From: Acidobacteriaceae bacterium
Lineage (GTDB): Bacteria; Acidobacteriota; Terriglobia; Terriglobales; Acidobacteriaceae
Assembly (NCBI GenBank): GCA_025462735.1
Contig: JAOAPC010000010.1
Coordinates: forward strand, 124,001 to 188,000
DNA length: 64,000 nt
Direction of reading: 5' to 3'
Shown: in pieces, positions 8,738 through 17,254 of the stretch
Layout of the letters: each line of letters starts with the position of its first letter
Numbering within the stretch: position 1 is the first letter of the stretch
Made by a program: the position numbers and the translations under genes
The notes under the pieces: generated by a model
The model's database searches: none
What the model was told of the DNA's origin: nothing
Seen by the model: only the letters and a program-made list of their open reading frames with translations

Positions 8738-10504
8738 TCAGTACTTCCTCGCTCTGGGCGGAATCAGCGACACATCCACCGGTTCGAACTCGAACTTCGG
8801 TTCGTCCGCGTCGGGGGCGAAATAGGCTTTCGTCGTCTTGAGCCAGTTCTTGTCGTCGCGCTCGGGGAAGTCGGGCTTGTAATGCGCCCCGCGCGATTCG
8901 TCCCGCATGCGGGCACCCTGCGCAATCACCCGCGACAACTGCAGCATGTTATAAAGCTGGCGGGTAAAGACGAACGACGTGTTCGCCCACATCGAGCGGT
9001 CGCTCAAATTCACGTGGCGGAAGCGCTCGAGCAATTCCACGAGCTTGGCATCAGTCTGCTGCAAATTTTTGTTGTATCGGATGACGGTACAGTCCTTGGT
9101 CATCAGTTCCCCGAGTTCGCGCCACAAACGGAAGGGATTCTCGTCACCTTCTGACGTCATCAATCCCGTATTGATCTCTTCCTGGCGTTTGCGCTCCGAT
9201 TCGAAGTGGCTGTTGCTCGCGGCTGCCTTCTGATTGCGTGCATAGCGCATGGCATTCGGCCCCGCGGTGAATCCCCCAAAGATACACGAAACCAGAGAGT
9301 TCGCGCCCAGCCGATTCGCACCGTGATATTGATACTCGCACTCGCCTGCGGCAAATATCCCGGGAATGTTGGTCGCCTGATTGAAGTCCACCCACAGGCC
9401 GCCCATGGTGTAATGCATGCCAGGAAAAATCTTCATCGGTGTGGTGCGCGGGTCGTCGCCGACAAACTTTTCGTAAATTTCCAGAATGCCCTCGAGCTTG
9501 CGATCGAGCGTGGCGCGGTCAATGTGCGTCAAGTCCAGATAGACCATCGGCTTGCCGTCAATGCCGAGGTGGTGCTCGTAAACCACTTTGAAAATCGCGC
9601 GAGTGGCAACATCACGTGGAACCAGGTTGCCGTATTTCGGATACCACTCTTCAAGGAAGTACCAGCGGTCACTTTCTGGAATCGAAACCGGGTCGCGTTT
9701 ATCGCCAAGAGTTTTCGGGACCCAGACGCGTCCACCTTCACCGCGCGCCGACTCCGACATTAATCGCAACTTGTCTTCGCCGGGAATCGAAGTCGGATGT
9801 ACCTGAATGAATTCGCCGTTGGCGTAATAGCATCCCTGCTGATAAAGCGCCGACTGCGCGGACCCAGTGCAGACCACCGAGTTGGTGCTCTTGCCGAAGA
9901 TCGCGCCAACGCCACCGGTCGCCATAATGATCGCGTCGGCGGGAAATGTGCGCACTTCCATCGAGCGCAGATCCATAGCGCAAATCCCGCGACAGATGCG
10001 CTGCGAGTCGAGCACAGCCGAAAGAAATTCCCACGACTCGTACTTCTTGACTTTGCCTTCGGACTCATAACGCCGCACTTGTTCATCGAGCGCGTAAAGA
10101 AGCTGCTGGCCGGTGGTGGCTCCGGCAAAGGCAGTGCGATGGTATAGCGTGCCTCCGAAGCGGCGGAAATCGAGCAGTCCCTCGGGAGTGCGATTGAAAG
10201 GCACGCCCATGCGATCAAGCAGGTCGATGATTGCAGGCGCGGCCTCGCACATGGCCTTCACCGGCGGCTGGTTAGCAAGAAAATCTCCGCCGTAAACGGT
10301 GTCGTCGAAGTGATGCCAGGTCGAATCGCCCTCGCCCTTCAGGTTCTTCGCGGCGTTAATTCCACCTTGGGCGCAGACGGAATGGGAGCGCTTGACCGGC
10401 ACAATGGAAAAAAGATCCACGTCGCCGCCCATCTCGGCGATCTTGATGACTGCCGCGAGCCCGGCGAGTCCCCCGCCCACAACGATTATTTTTGGATTAG
10501 CCAT
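8738..10504 (-). CDS. sdhA: Succinate dehydrogenase flavoprotein subunit
   Basis: 588 residues. It begins with the FAD-binding VVGGGLAGLAAVIKIAE, then RSHSVCAQGGINAAKN, whose His carries the covalent FAD, HHFDDTVYGGDFLANQ, the HPTSIPGEDKL active-site segment, and the C-terminal SRGAHYKPDFPERDDKNWLK block. It oxidises succinate to fumarate in complex II, or the reverse in a quinol:fumarate reductase. It follows sdhC after a 76-bp spacer made of dispersed repeats. The iron-sulfur subunit is not here; it lies at 62566-63315 on the other strand. Confidence 0.96.
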   Translation of the reverse strand: MANPKIIVVGGGLAGLAAVIKIAEMGGDVDLFSIVPVKRSHSVCAQGGINAAKNLKGEGDSTWHHFDDTVYGGDFLANQPPVKAMCEAAPAIIDLLDRMGVPFNRTPEGLLDFRRFGGTLYHRTAFAGATTGQQLLYALDEQVRRYESEGKVKKYESWEFLSAVLDSQRICRGICAMDLRSMEVRTFPADAIIMATGGVGAIFGKSTNSVVCTGSAQSALYQQGCYYANGEFIQVHPTSIPGEDKLRLMSESARGEGGRVWVPKTLGDKRDPVSIPESDRWYFLEEWYPKYGNLVPRDVATRAIFKVVYEHHLGIDGKPMVYLDLTHIDRATLDRKLEGILEIYEKFVGDDPRTTPMKIFPGMHYTMGGLWVDFNQATNIPGIFAAGECEYQYHGANRLGANSLVSCIFGGFTAGPNAMRYARNQKAAASNSHFESERKRQEEINTGLMTSEGDENPFRLWRELGELMTKDCTVIRYNKNLQQTDAKLVELLERFRHVNLSDRSMWANTSFVFTRQLYNMLQLSRVIAQGARMRDESRGAHYKPDFPERDDKNWLKTTKAYFAPDADEPKFEFEPVDVSLIPPRARKY

Positions 10505-10521
10505 CCGCTAGATCAAAACCT

Positions 10522-10575
10522 GAACCACAAAGGACACCCTTCGACTCCGCTCAGGGCAAGCTCCGTCTACACAGA
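10522..10575. repeat. Composite dispersed repeat between sdhC and sdhA
   Basis: The spacer contains a CCTTCGACTCCGCTCAGGGC segment flanked by ACCACAAAGGACAC and ACACAGAAGATC pieces. The flanks resemble degenerate forms of the ACCACAGAG-type repeats at 16.2 and 33.2 kb. Inside the operon these form part of the sdhC-sdhA message. Confidence 0.5.
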
Positions 10576-10580
10576 AGATC

Positions 10581-11321
10581 TCACCGCATGGTGAAGGAAT
10601 CCATTTCACTGCCTGTCGGCTTATACGGCTGTTGCTTCACCGACAAGAAGGAGTACATAGTGACCGCGCCGACGGCCACGAATCCGATTCCGATGATGAG
10701 GCAGACATATCCCCAACGCCTTTGCGCGATCGGGCCTTGCGTAATTCCCCACTTCGCTGCAAAGAGCCACAGTCCGTAGGCAAAATGCCAGGACGCACAG
10801 AAAATTCCGACCGCGTAAAAAGCTATGCCCAAGGGGTGACCGATCATTTCCGCCTGCACTTTGCCGAATGCCGAGGCGGGATAGGTCAGCAGGTGCACTC
10901 CGCTGAACCGCAAATGCCACGTATGCCAGACCATGTAGAAGAATGTGATCGCGCCGGTCCAACGCTGCGCGGAATACATCCAGTTGCCCATCCACGGATA
11001 ATCCGCGGCATTGCTCTCGCCGCGAAACCAGATGTAAAAACCGTAAAGCGAGTGATACAAAATCGGCAGCCAGATGCCAAACAGTTCCAGACCCACAACA
11101 AATGGAAAGCTGCTTAAGAACTCCACCTGCTTGCTGTACGCGCCTGGCCCTTTGGTCGCAAAAGCGTTTGAAAAGAAATGCTCAACCAAAAACAAGCCAA
11201 TCGGGATAATTCCGGTGAGCGAATGTAATCGTCGCAGAAAAAACGAATGGCCCTGCCCCGGTCGAATCGGAGCCACGCCGCCCTTAATTTTTGGAGTTGT
11301 TGTACTTGGAGCTGATGCCAC
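10581..11321 (-). CDS. sdhC: Succinate dehydrogenase cytochrome b558 subunit
   Basis: 246 residues with five hydrophobic membrane segments. His residues in LRRLHSLTG (about 33), YHSLYGFYIW (about 90), MVWHTWHLRF (about 130) and ASWHFAYGLW (about 178) fit the two-haem ligands of the Bacillus-type single-chain cytochrome b558. It anchors SdhA and SdhB and passes electrons to quinone. The start is GTG at 11321 with a weak upstream GGGA. First gene of the sdhCA pair. Confidence 0.92.
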   Translation of the reverse strand: MASAPSTTTPKIKGGVAPIRPGQGHSFFLRRLHSLTGIIPIGLFLVEHFFSNAFATKGPGAYSKQVEFLSSFPFVVGLELFGIWLPILYHSLYGFYIWFRGESNAADYPWMGNWMYSAQRWTGAITFFYMVWHTWHLRFSGVHLLTYPASAFGKVQAEMIGHPLGIAFYAVGIFCASWHFAYGLWLFAAKWGITQGPIAQRRWGYVCLIIGIGFVAVGAVTMYSFLSVKQQPYKPTGSEMDSFTMR

Positions 11322-11430
11322 GCGGTCCCTGGATTCTTTCGAGAAGATAGTCGAACCTTTTATTATGTTGGGCGCGAACGGAACTAGTCAAGGAAGGTTG
11401 AACCACGTGATTCGGACTGTTTGAGCATTT

Positions 11431-13176
11431 TCACTGCTCGAGTCGCACGATTGCATATTTCTCCGGAGGAACCGGGCCGAACGCGTAAGGCAGGATCGAC
11501 CAGTAGGAATAATAAAAACCCGCGCCGAGCTCCGGCGAAATCGTGGTCGCGTGGCTGCGTATGGGTAAGGCAAAACCCTCTCTTGAGCCGTGAAACTTCG
11601 GCGTGACGTCCTCGGGCCATACTTTGCCGTAGGGTACAACGATTACGTCGCCGGACTTGGTTTGCGGATGCGACCAGTCATAGGGACGAGCCCCAAGCGA
11701 TTGCATGTAATACTGAAAGCCCGAATGCCCTACAAACCACACGTTGTCGTTCGCGGCGGCTTTCTCGTGAATCAGCAGCGCAGCGGTCCGCGCCGAATTT
11801 GCCAGTTCTGTGTCGGCGCGTGCCAGCCAGAGCGACACGGTGCCCGATACTAACAATGCAGCAACGACCGACGTTCTCAATAGCCGGCTTGGATTTTTCA
11901 CAAGTGTGTCCAGCCTGCGGGTAACCAGAATTCCGATCGCAGGAACCATCGGCAGCACACTCCGCGCGTTGATCGTCCAATTCAGATACGCCGTAAACCA
12001 GAATGTGCCCACCACCCACAACAGGAGAAACAAGGAATCAGCATCTCGCTCGCGACGGTAGTCGGCCACGGCGAGCGCCAATGTTGAGACTCCACCGGCA
12101 ATAAAAAGGACGAGTTGAACACTGATTATGACCCAATGGTCGTTGCGCGCCGCAAACGCCAGTGGGCTACCCGCGGTCACACCGAGGCGCACCAGGCCTC
12201 GCATGATAAGGACCGCAGCCACTCCGCTCGAGACCGTCGCGATGATGATTTGCTTTCGCGACCAGACGAGCGGCGCCAACAGCATGGCGGGCAACGTACA
12301 CCCACCCACGTAGCTAAGGCCTATCAGGGTTCGCCCTCCTTTGCTGGCATGAGTCCACAGACGGCGCTTCTGCGAAAAATCTGCTGCCGTAGTGAGTAGG
12401 CCATGTCCATACATTTTGGCGGTCGCGAGTTCATATCCGATCAGGACGGCAACTGGTAAAAGCAAGTACCACGCCCAAGAACCCAGTCGTCTTTGCCGCG
12501 CAAAAGAATATGCAAAAAGGAGAGGAACCGGAGCGGCGCCGAAATATTTTGTCAGCTCGCTGGTGGCAATCAACAGAACGGAAGCTGTGAGCAACAGTGG
12601 CTTTCCCGAGTCGAGGCCCTCGATCCAGAAAATGGTCGCCCAGGTCCACAGCGCCAGCATCATCGGGTCACACATTGTGCTGCACGAGGAGACTAACAAG
12701 GCTGGCGTTAGCAGCGTAGTAATTGCAGCCATCGCGGGAGAACGCGTGAACTTTTTCGCTAGCCGATACACGCCAAGCACCAGCGCAGTAGTGGGAAATA
12801 GAAATGCGAGGTGCAGAGCCCGCTCGGACCATCCGACCACTTTCGCCACGGCCGCGATGTAGCAGGAAGCAAGCGGCGGATTCTGAGTGACCTCCGACAT
12901 GGGGAGTTCGGTTGTGTTCCAATTTACCTGGAATCGATAAGGATCAAGCGGATGGTTGGTGATTTGCTGCGCCGTCCAAATGAAGAGCGCATCATCAGTG
13001 GAGAACGCTCGTCCGGAAAACGGCAATAGACAAAGGAGGGTTGCAGCTATTAATAATAGATACGGTACCCATGCCTGTGCGGCTGGGTTCTGCAATCCGG
13101 TCAAGCGGGAATCTCGTGACAGAAGACATTTTCCTTCCCCAGTCGCCTGTCGCCAACCCGCCATTACTATTTTCAT
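11431..13176 (-). CDS. GT39/ArnT-like polytopic glycosyltransferase
   Basis: 581 residues, about eleven hydrophobic segments. An early loop carries FSTDDALFIWTAQQI (about residues 57-71), the acidic DD/DE signature after the first membrane helix of GT-C enzymes that use polyprenyl-phosphate sugars (the GT39, PMT and ArnT group). A soluble C-terminal part follows about residue 460. It probably moves a sugar from an undecaprenyl-linked donor to a lipid, protein or glycan. Divergent from the next membrane protein across a shared 154-bp promoter region. Confidence 0.75.
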   Translation of the reverse strand: MKIVMAGWRQATGEGKCLLSRDSRLTGLQNPAAQAWVPYLLLIAATLLCLLPFSGRAFSTDDALFIWTAQQITNHPLDPYRFQVNWNTTELPMSEVTQNPPLASCYIAAVAKVVGWSERALHLAFLFPTTALVLGVYRLAKKFTRSPAMAAITTLLTPALLVSSCSTMCDPMMLALWTWATIFWIEGLDSGKPLLLTASVLLIATSELTKYFGAAPVPLLFAYSFARQRRLGSWAWYLLLPVAVLIGYELATAKMYGHGLLTTAADFSQKRRLWTHASKGGRTLIGLSYVGGCTLPAMLLAPLVWSRKQIIIATVSSGVAAVLIMRGLVRLGVTAGSPLAFAARNDHWVIISVQLVLFIAGGVSTLALAVADYRRERDADSLFLLLWVVGTFWFTAYLNWTINARSVLPMVPAIGILVTRRLDTLVKNPSRLLRTSVVAALLVSGTVSLWLARADTELANSARTAALLIHEKAAANDNVWFVGHSGFQYYMQSLGARPYDWSHPQTKSGDVIVVPYGKVWPEDVTPKFHGSREGFALPIRSHATTISPELGAGFYYSYWSILPYAFGPVPPEKYAIVRLEQ

Positions 13177-13283
13177 ACCTGAGTATGATCACCTGGTGAA
13201 TCGTTGAGTGTTCGGTTTACGATGAATATATCGAACTCTGCGTTTACAGTCCTTTAACAATGCTGCACCGCAGCCGAATACCG

Positions 13284-13323
13284 CCTTAAGCCAACCTTAA
13301 GCCAACTTAGTGTGGAGTTAACT
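13284..13323 (+). promoter_or_regulatory. 11-bp tandem direct repeats before a membrane-protein gene
   Basis: CCTTAAGCCAA occurs twice in perfect tandem (13284-13305), followed by a partial third CTTA. A TTAACT hexamer at 13318-13323 could be the -10, only 7 bp before the ATG at 13331. One-helical-turn direct repeats placed over the -35 are typical of OmpR/PhoB-family response regulator sites. Confidence 0.4.
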
Positions 13324-13330
13324 GCCGACT

Positions 13331-14692
13331 ATGAATTCTGAAGTGGCATTGCAAACGCAAACGCTAGAAACCAAACTTAGTGTCAAAAAATGGCTAGGTG
13401 TGCTATGGGCTTATTTGCGAGACACGAACACCGCGTTTTCGGAACTGTCACACAGTCCCTTATTCCATCTGATCTTCTTCGTGAGCGCATTCTTAATCAT
13501 CTTCTCCCGCCGTCCCGACGCCATTCTCAACGCACAGTTTTGGGCTGAAGATGGCCAGCGTTGGTACGCCGATGCTTATCAATTTGGACTACGTTGTCTG
13601 TTTCTCACAGATGAGCTGGGCGGCTACTTGCACACGGTGCCGCGACTCACGGCGCTGCTAGCTTTACTTGTTCCATTCTCTTTGGCCCCACTGGTGATGA
13701 ATTTATGTGCGATCGCCATTCAAATATCACCAGCAAGCCTATTTGTTTCATCTCGTTTTTCAAATCTTCCTTTAGCGGGAAGGCTTCTCGCAAGCTTTGT
13801 ATATTTAGCGTTTCCCAACACCTACGAGGTGAATGCCAATGCTACGACCATCCAGTGGCATTTGGGGTTGCTGGCGTTTCTGGTTTTGGTGGCTCAGCCG
13901 GCCACCGGGTGGAAATGGCGAGTCTTTGACGGGATCGTGCTTGTGCTAATTACTTTAGAGAGTCCCATAGGGATTCTGCTTGTGCCTGTTGCAGCCGTTT
14001 TATGGTGGACGCGACGGACCCATTGGTCCAGAATTTCGCTTGCGGCACTTATTCCCGGCGCTGTGGTTCAGGCTTTCATCGTGCTCTCTTCGCACGCCCG
14101 GCCAACGGCGTCCAACGGGGCAAACTTCCATCGCTTGGTCGGGATTCTAGGAGGGCAAATTTTTCTTTCACCGCTACTGGGGAGCAAGGCGCTGCTCCAC
14201 ATGACACTGAGGCACATGCCCCACTATGTATACGCGAGAGAAATGACTGCCCTCATTATTGGATTAGCGGTTTTGTTATATTCGCTTCGCTATGCCCCTG
14301 TCGAAGTGAAACTTTTTGTTCTGTTTGGCTTCGCCGTCCTGTCTTTGAGTTTGGCCCGCCCCATCCCCGGACACATGCCCAAGCCACAGTGGGAATTGAT
14401 GTGCTTCCCAGGCCACGGGAACCGCTACTACATCCTGCCCTCGATTGCATTTATGGCAGCGTTGGTATGGGTCGCGATTGGTGGCTCGCGGGTACCTCGC
14501 TACGTTGCGGGCTTGCTGCTACTGCTGTTGCCGCTCGGCATCGTTCGTGACTGGCGTTATCCAGATTTCGTGAATTTGCACTTCCACAGGTATGCCTCAG
14601 AATTTAGGAGGTTGCCGCCCGGGGAGAAAATTGTCATTCCAATTAACCCGGTGAACGCCGACAACTGGAAGATGGAACTCACTAAACACTAA
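13331..14692 (+). CDS. Polytopic membrane protein of unknown function (GT-C-like)
   Basis: 453 residues, about ten hydrophobic segments. After the first one comes LNAQFWAEDGQRWYADAY (about residues 66-83), an acidic loop in the same place as the catalytic loop of GT-C glycosyltransferases. I cannot name a family with confidence. It is divergent from the GT39-like gene, which favours a role in surface glycan or lipid glycosylation, but that is inference. Its stop lies 6 bp from the convergent scoB stop. Local AT content is slightly higher than in neighbouring genes. Confidence 0.65.
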   Translation: MNSEVALQTQTLETKLSVKKWLGVLWAYLRDTNTAFSELSHSPLFHLIFFVSAFLIIFSRRPDAILNAQFWAEDGQRWYADAYQFGLRCLFLTDELGGYLHTVPRLTALLALLVPFSLAPLVMNLCAIAIQISPASLFVSSRFSNLPLAGRLLASFVYLAFPNTYEVNANATTIQWHLGLLAFLVLVAQPATGWKWRVFDGIVLVLITLESPIGILLVPVAAVLWWTRRTHWSRISLAALIPGAVVQAFIVLSSHARPTASNGANFHRLVGILGGQIFLSPLLGSKALLHMTLRHMPHYVYAREMTALIIGLAVLLYSLRYAPVEVKLFVLFGFAVLSLSLARPIPGHMPKPQWELMCFPGHGNRYYILPSIAFMAALVWVAIGGSRVPRYVAGLLLLLLPLGIVRDWRYPDFVNLHFHRYASEFRRLPPGEKIVIPINPVNADNWKMELTKH

Positions 14693-14698
14693 GCAATT

Positions 14699-15382
14699 TC
14701 ACTGCGGCATCGTCTTCAGCCGAGGACTGGCGATGAGAGACGCTTCGGTGACACGCTGCACATCATCAAAACTCAGCCCCGGAGCTATTTCTTCCAATAA
14801 CAGCCCTGTAGGAGTAACGCGGATGTACGCCATTTCGGTCACGATGGTGTCCACAACCTTCGATCCGGTCAAGGGGAGCGTGCATTTTTTCAATATTTTC
14901 GGCTGACCTTCACGCGTAGTGTGCTCCATGGCCACAACTACACGACGGGCGCCGGCAACCAAATCCATTGCGCCACCCATGCCCTTCACCATCTTGTCGG
15001 GGATCATCCAGTTTGCCAGGTTGCCTTCTTCGTCGACCTCCATTGCGCCCAAAACGCTCAAGTCGACGTGTCCACCCCGAATCATGGCGAAGGAATCGGC
15101 GCTAGAGAAATATGAAGTGCCCGGCATTTCGCTGATGGTCTCTTTGCCGGCGTTGATTAGGTCGGCATCTTCCTCGCCTTCGAGCGGATAAGGCCCAATC
15201 CCGAGCATGCCGTTTTCGCTCTGCAAGACGACGTGAATTCCAACCGGGACGTGATTGGCAACCAGCGTCGGCATGCCGATGCCAAGGTTCACGTAGAATC
15301 CGTCGCGCAATTCGGCGGCGACACGCTTTACGATGCGCTCACGTTTGTCGACATCCTTAACGAATTTGGTAGGTTCACGCAT
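14699..15382 (-). CDS. scoB: 3-oxoacid CoA-transferase subunit B
   Basis: 228 residues from the ATG at 15382. [14 protein letters not shown] holds the catalytic Glu of the beta subunit of succinyl-CoA:3-ketoacid CoA-transferase, and [23 protein letters not shown] is the other family block. A longer GTG start at 15430 adds sixteen non-conserved residues and is less likely. With ScoA it moves CoA between an acyl-CoA and acetoacetate or a related 3-oxoacid. It follows scoA after 66 bp and ends the long minus-strand run. Confidence 0.92.
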   Translation of the reverse strand: MREPTKFVKDVDKRERIVKRVAAELRDGFYVNLGIGMPTLVANHVPVGIHVVLQSENGMLGIGPYPLEGEEDADLINAGKETISEMPGTSYFSSADSFAMIRGGHVDLSVLGAMEVDEEGNLANWMIPDKMVKGMGGAMDLVAGARRVVVAMEHTTREGQPKILKKCTLPLTGSKVVDTIVTEMAYIRVTPTGLLLEEIAPGLSFDDVQRVTEASLIASPRLKTMPQ

Positions 15383-15448
15383 TGTTGAAAAGTGACTAAT
15401 GGATGGGATCAGTCGTGACTCCAGCAACACTGAGTTGGCCGTTGCCGA

Positions 15449-16156
15449 CTATTCACTGACGGCTGGTTTCCTCAGTGTCTTTTTCTCAATCCTTCTCTCA
15501 AACATCTCGCCTTGGAAAATCCGCTTCACGTAAATGCTTGGTGTGTGCACGAGATCGGGATCAAGCTCTCCCACTTCGACGAGGTGTTCAACTTCCGCAA
15601 TGGTTATCTTCGCAGCGGTCGCCATCATGGGATTAAAGTTACGCGCAGTTTTGCGATAGACCAGATTTCCCCATTTATCGCCCTTCCAGGCTTTGATAAA
15701 GGCAAAGTCGGCCTTGAGTGCGCGTTCCATCACGTACGTACGCCCATCAAATTCTCGAGTCTCTTTCTTGTCGGCAACTAAGGTACCAACGCCGGTAGGA
15801 GTAAAAAAAGCTGGGATACCTGCTCCGCCCGCGCGAATACGCTCGGAAAATGTTCCCTGTGGCACAAGTTCGAGATCGATTTTCTTTTCGAGCGCCATCT
15901 GTTCGAGCAGCCGGTTCTCGCCAACATAACTGCCGAAATGCCGGCGGATCTGGCCCGCCGCAAGCAGCAGACCCATGCCATATCCATCGACGCCAACGTT
16001 GTTGCTCATGGTGGTGAGGTTCTTCGTGCCTCGGCGGACCAATGCTCGAATCAGGTTTTCCGGGATGCCACAGAGCCCAAAGCCGCCGATCATGATGGTG
16101 ACGCCATCGGCGAGGTCTTGGATGGCTTCGTCTGCATTGGCAACAACTTTGTTCAT
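15449..16156 (-). CDS. scoA: 3-oxoacid CoA-transferase subunit A
   Basis: 235 residues. IMIGGFGLCGIPENLI (about 21-36) is the glycine-rich CoA-transferase signature of the alpha subunit; TFSERIRAGGAGIPAFFTPTGVGT follows. It forms the active transferase with ScoB. Its position directly downstream of tyrA suggests read-through from the aromatic amino acid cluster, though a repeat hairpin lies between them. Whether acetoacetate is the real acceptor cannot be told from sequence. Confidence 0.92.
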   Translation of the reverse strand: MNKVVANADEAIQDLADGVTIMIGGFGLCGIPENLIRALVRRGTKNLTTMSNNVGVDGYGMGLLLAAGQIRRHFGSYVGENRLLEQMALEKKIDLELVPQGTFSERIRAGGAGIPAFFTPTGVGTLVADKKETREFDGRTYVMERALKADFAFIKAWKGDKWGNLVYRKTARNFNPMMATAAKITIAEVEHLVEVGELDPDLVHTPSIYVKRIFQGEMFERRIEKKTLRKPAVSE

Positions 16157-16175
16157 CGCGAAGAAATTCTAAAGC

Positions 16176-16326
16176 AAATTCACCACGGAGGCACGGAGAC
16201 ACCGAGAAGGTTTAGAAGCGCGAACAAAGGGTAGTCGGATCAATTGGGCTATAGGGATTTTGACGAAGCAGCTCTCTTCTGTTCGCGTTTGCGTTTCTCC
16301 GTGTCTCCGTGCCTCCGTGGTGAGGC
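16176..16326. repeat. Inverted dispersed repeat overlapping the tyrA 3' end
   Basis: Two arms, about 16174-16207 and 16289-16325, each carry the CCACGGAGGCACGGAGACAC core in opposite orientation around an 80-bp loop. The right arm is inside the tyrA reading frame and the left arm is in the tyrA-scoA spacer. The same family appears at 33234-33296. Confidence 0.75.
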
Positions 16327-17175
16327 TCCGCTTTTAAGTTTGTGTGCGCGTTGGAATTCCTCTTCCAGTTGGCGGGTGTCGAGATTCTCGCGGATATGCG
16401 CCAAGCGCTGCTCCAGCTTGAGCAAGGCGTCAGCAATGCTGTTCTTGTTGGTGAGCGCGATGTCGCGCCACATGGAGTAAGGGCTGGCCGCAGTCCGAGT
16501 CATCTCCCGTAAGGCGCGGCCACCTGAATCGAGCAGAGGGGCGTCCTCGCCGTATTCATCAACCAGACTAGCCGCAAGCGCCGTCGAAATGATCTGTGGC
16601 ACGTGGCTGATCCAGGCGCAAAGCTGATCGTGCTTCCTGGGTTCCACCTCGGCGATTTCGGCACCGATTTTCTTCAGCCATGAAACATAGTCGCCGGTTA
16701 ACCCACGTTGGACCTTCTGCCCAGGCAACGGCGTCAGAAACCAGACCGCACCGCAAAACAAATCCGCGTCGGCAAATTCGATCCCTGAGTGTTCCTTCCC
16801 TGCCATGGGATGACCAGCCAGAAATCTGTCAGGCGCGCGGCTCCCAAAAGCTTTCTGAGCGCGCGACACAACTTCGGACTTGGTGCTGCCCACATCAGTC
16901 ACGAGAGCGTCGGCAGGCAGATGCGGTGCCAAACGCTCAATCAGATCAATGATCGTACCAACGGGAGTGGCGAGTACAACCACGTTACTGCTCTGGCAGG
17001 CTTTTATTGGATCGGTAATTCCTTGGTCAATCGCTTTAATTTTCTTCGCGAGCCGCTGGACATCCGGCTGATCGCAGCCGATGATCTTGCCCTTAAATCC
17101 TTTTTTGCGGAGAGCCAGCCCGAGTGACCCGCCGATCAAGCCGGTGCCGATGATCGTGATTTGGCGAATGGGCAT
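16249..17175 (-). CDS. tyrA: Prephenate dehydrogenase
   Basis: 308 residues. The NAD-binding GTGLIGGSLGLALRKKG lies at the start, then VTDVGSTKSEV, the GHPMAGKEHSG motif near 140 and the HDQLCAWISHVPQ catalytic segment near 205. It makes 4-hydroxyphenylpyruvate from prephenate. No ACT domain follows. After HKLKSG (about residue 282) the tail SPRRHGDTEKRKREQKRAA is the translation of a dispersed repeat, so the native C-terminus has been replaced or extended. It lies downstream of aroF and chorismate mutase, the preceding steps of tyrosine synthesis. Confidence 0.93.
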   Translation of the reverse strand: MPIRQITIIGTGLIGGSLGLALRKKGFKGKIIGCDQPDVQRLAKKIKAIDQGITDPIKACQSSNVVVLATPVGTIIDLIERLAPHLPADALVTDVGSTKSEVVSRAQKAFGSRAPDRFLAGHPMAGKEHSGIEFADADLFCGAVWFLTPLPGQKVQRGLTGDYVSWLKKIGAEIAEVEPRKHDQLCAWISHVPQIISTALAASLVDEYGEDAPLLDSGGRALREMTRTAASPYSMWRDIALTNKNSIADALLKLEQRLAHIRENLDTRQLEEEFQRAHKLKSGASPRRHGDTEKRKREQKRAASSKSL

Positions 17176-17254
17176 TGAGAGATTGAGTCATTGAATCATC
17201 GAAAAGACGCTCGAATTTCGATTTTCAATGACTGAATGTCAAATGGTTCAATGT
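17176..17254. repeat. Repeat-like tyrA-aroF spacer
   Basis: Short inverted and direct blocks built on ATTGA/TCAAT (GAGTCATTGAATCAT, then TTCAATGACTGAATG and GTTCAATG) fill this spacer. They can fold into an imperfect hairpin on the operon mRNA. I see no gene or strong promoter in it. Confidence 0.45.

Noticed and set aside
15383-15430. GTG start for ScoB at 15430
   Set aside because: The added 16 residues are not like the family N-terminus; ATG at 15382 gives the usual start.
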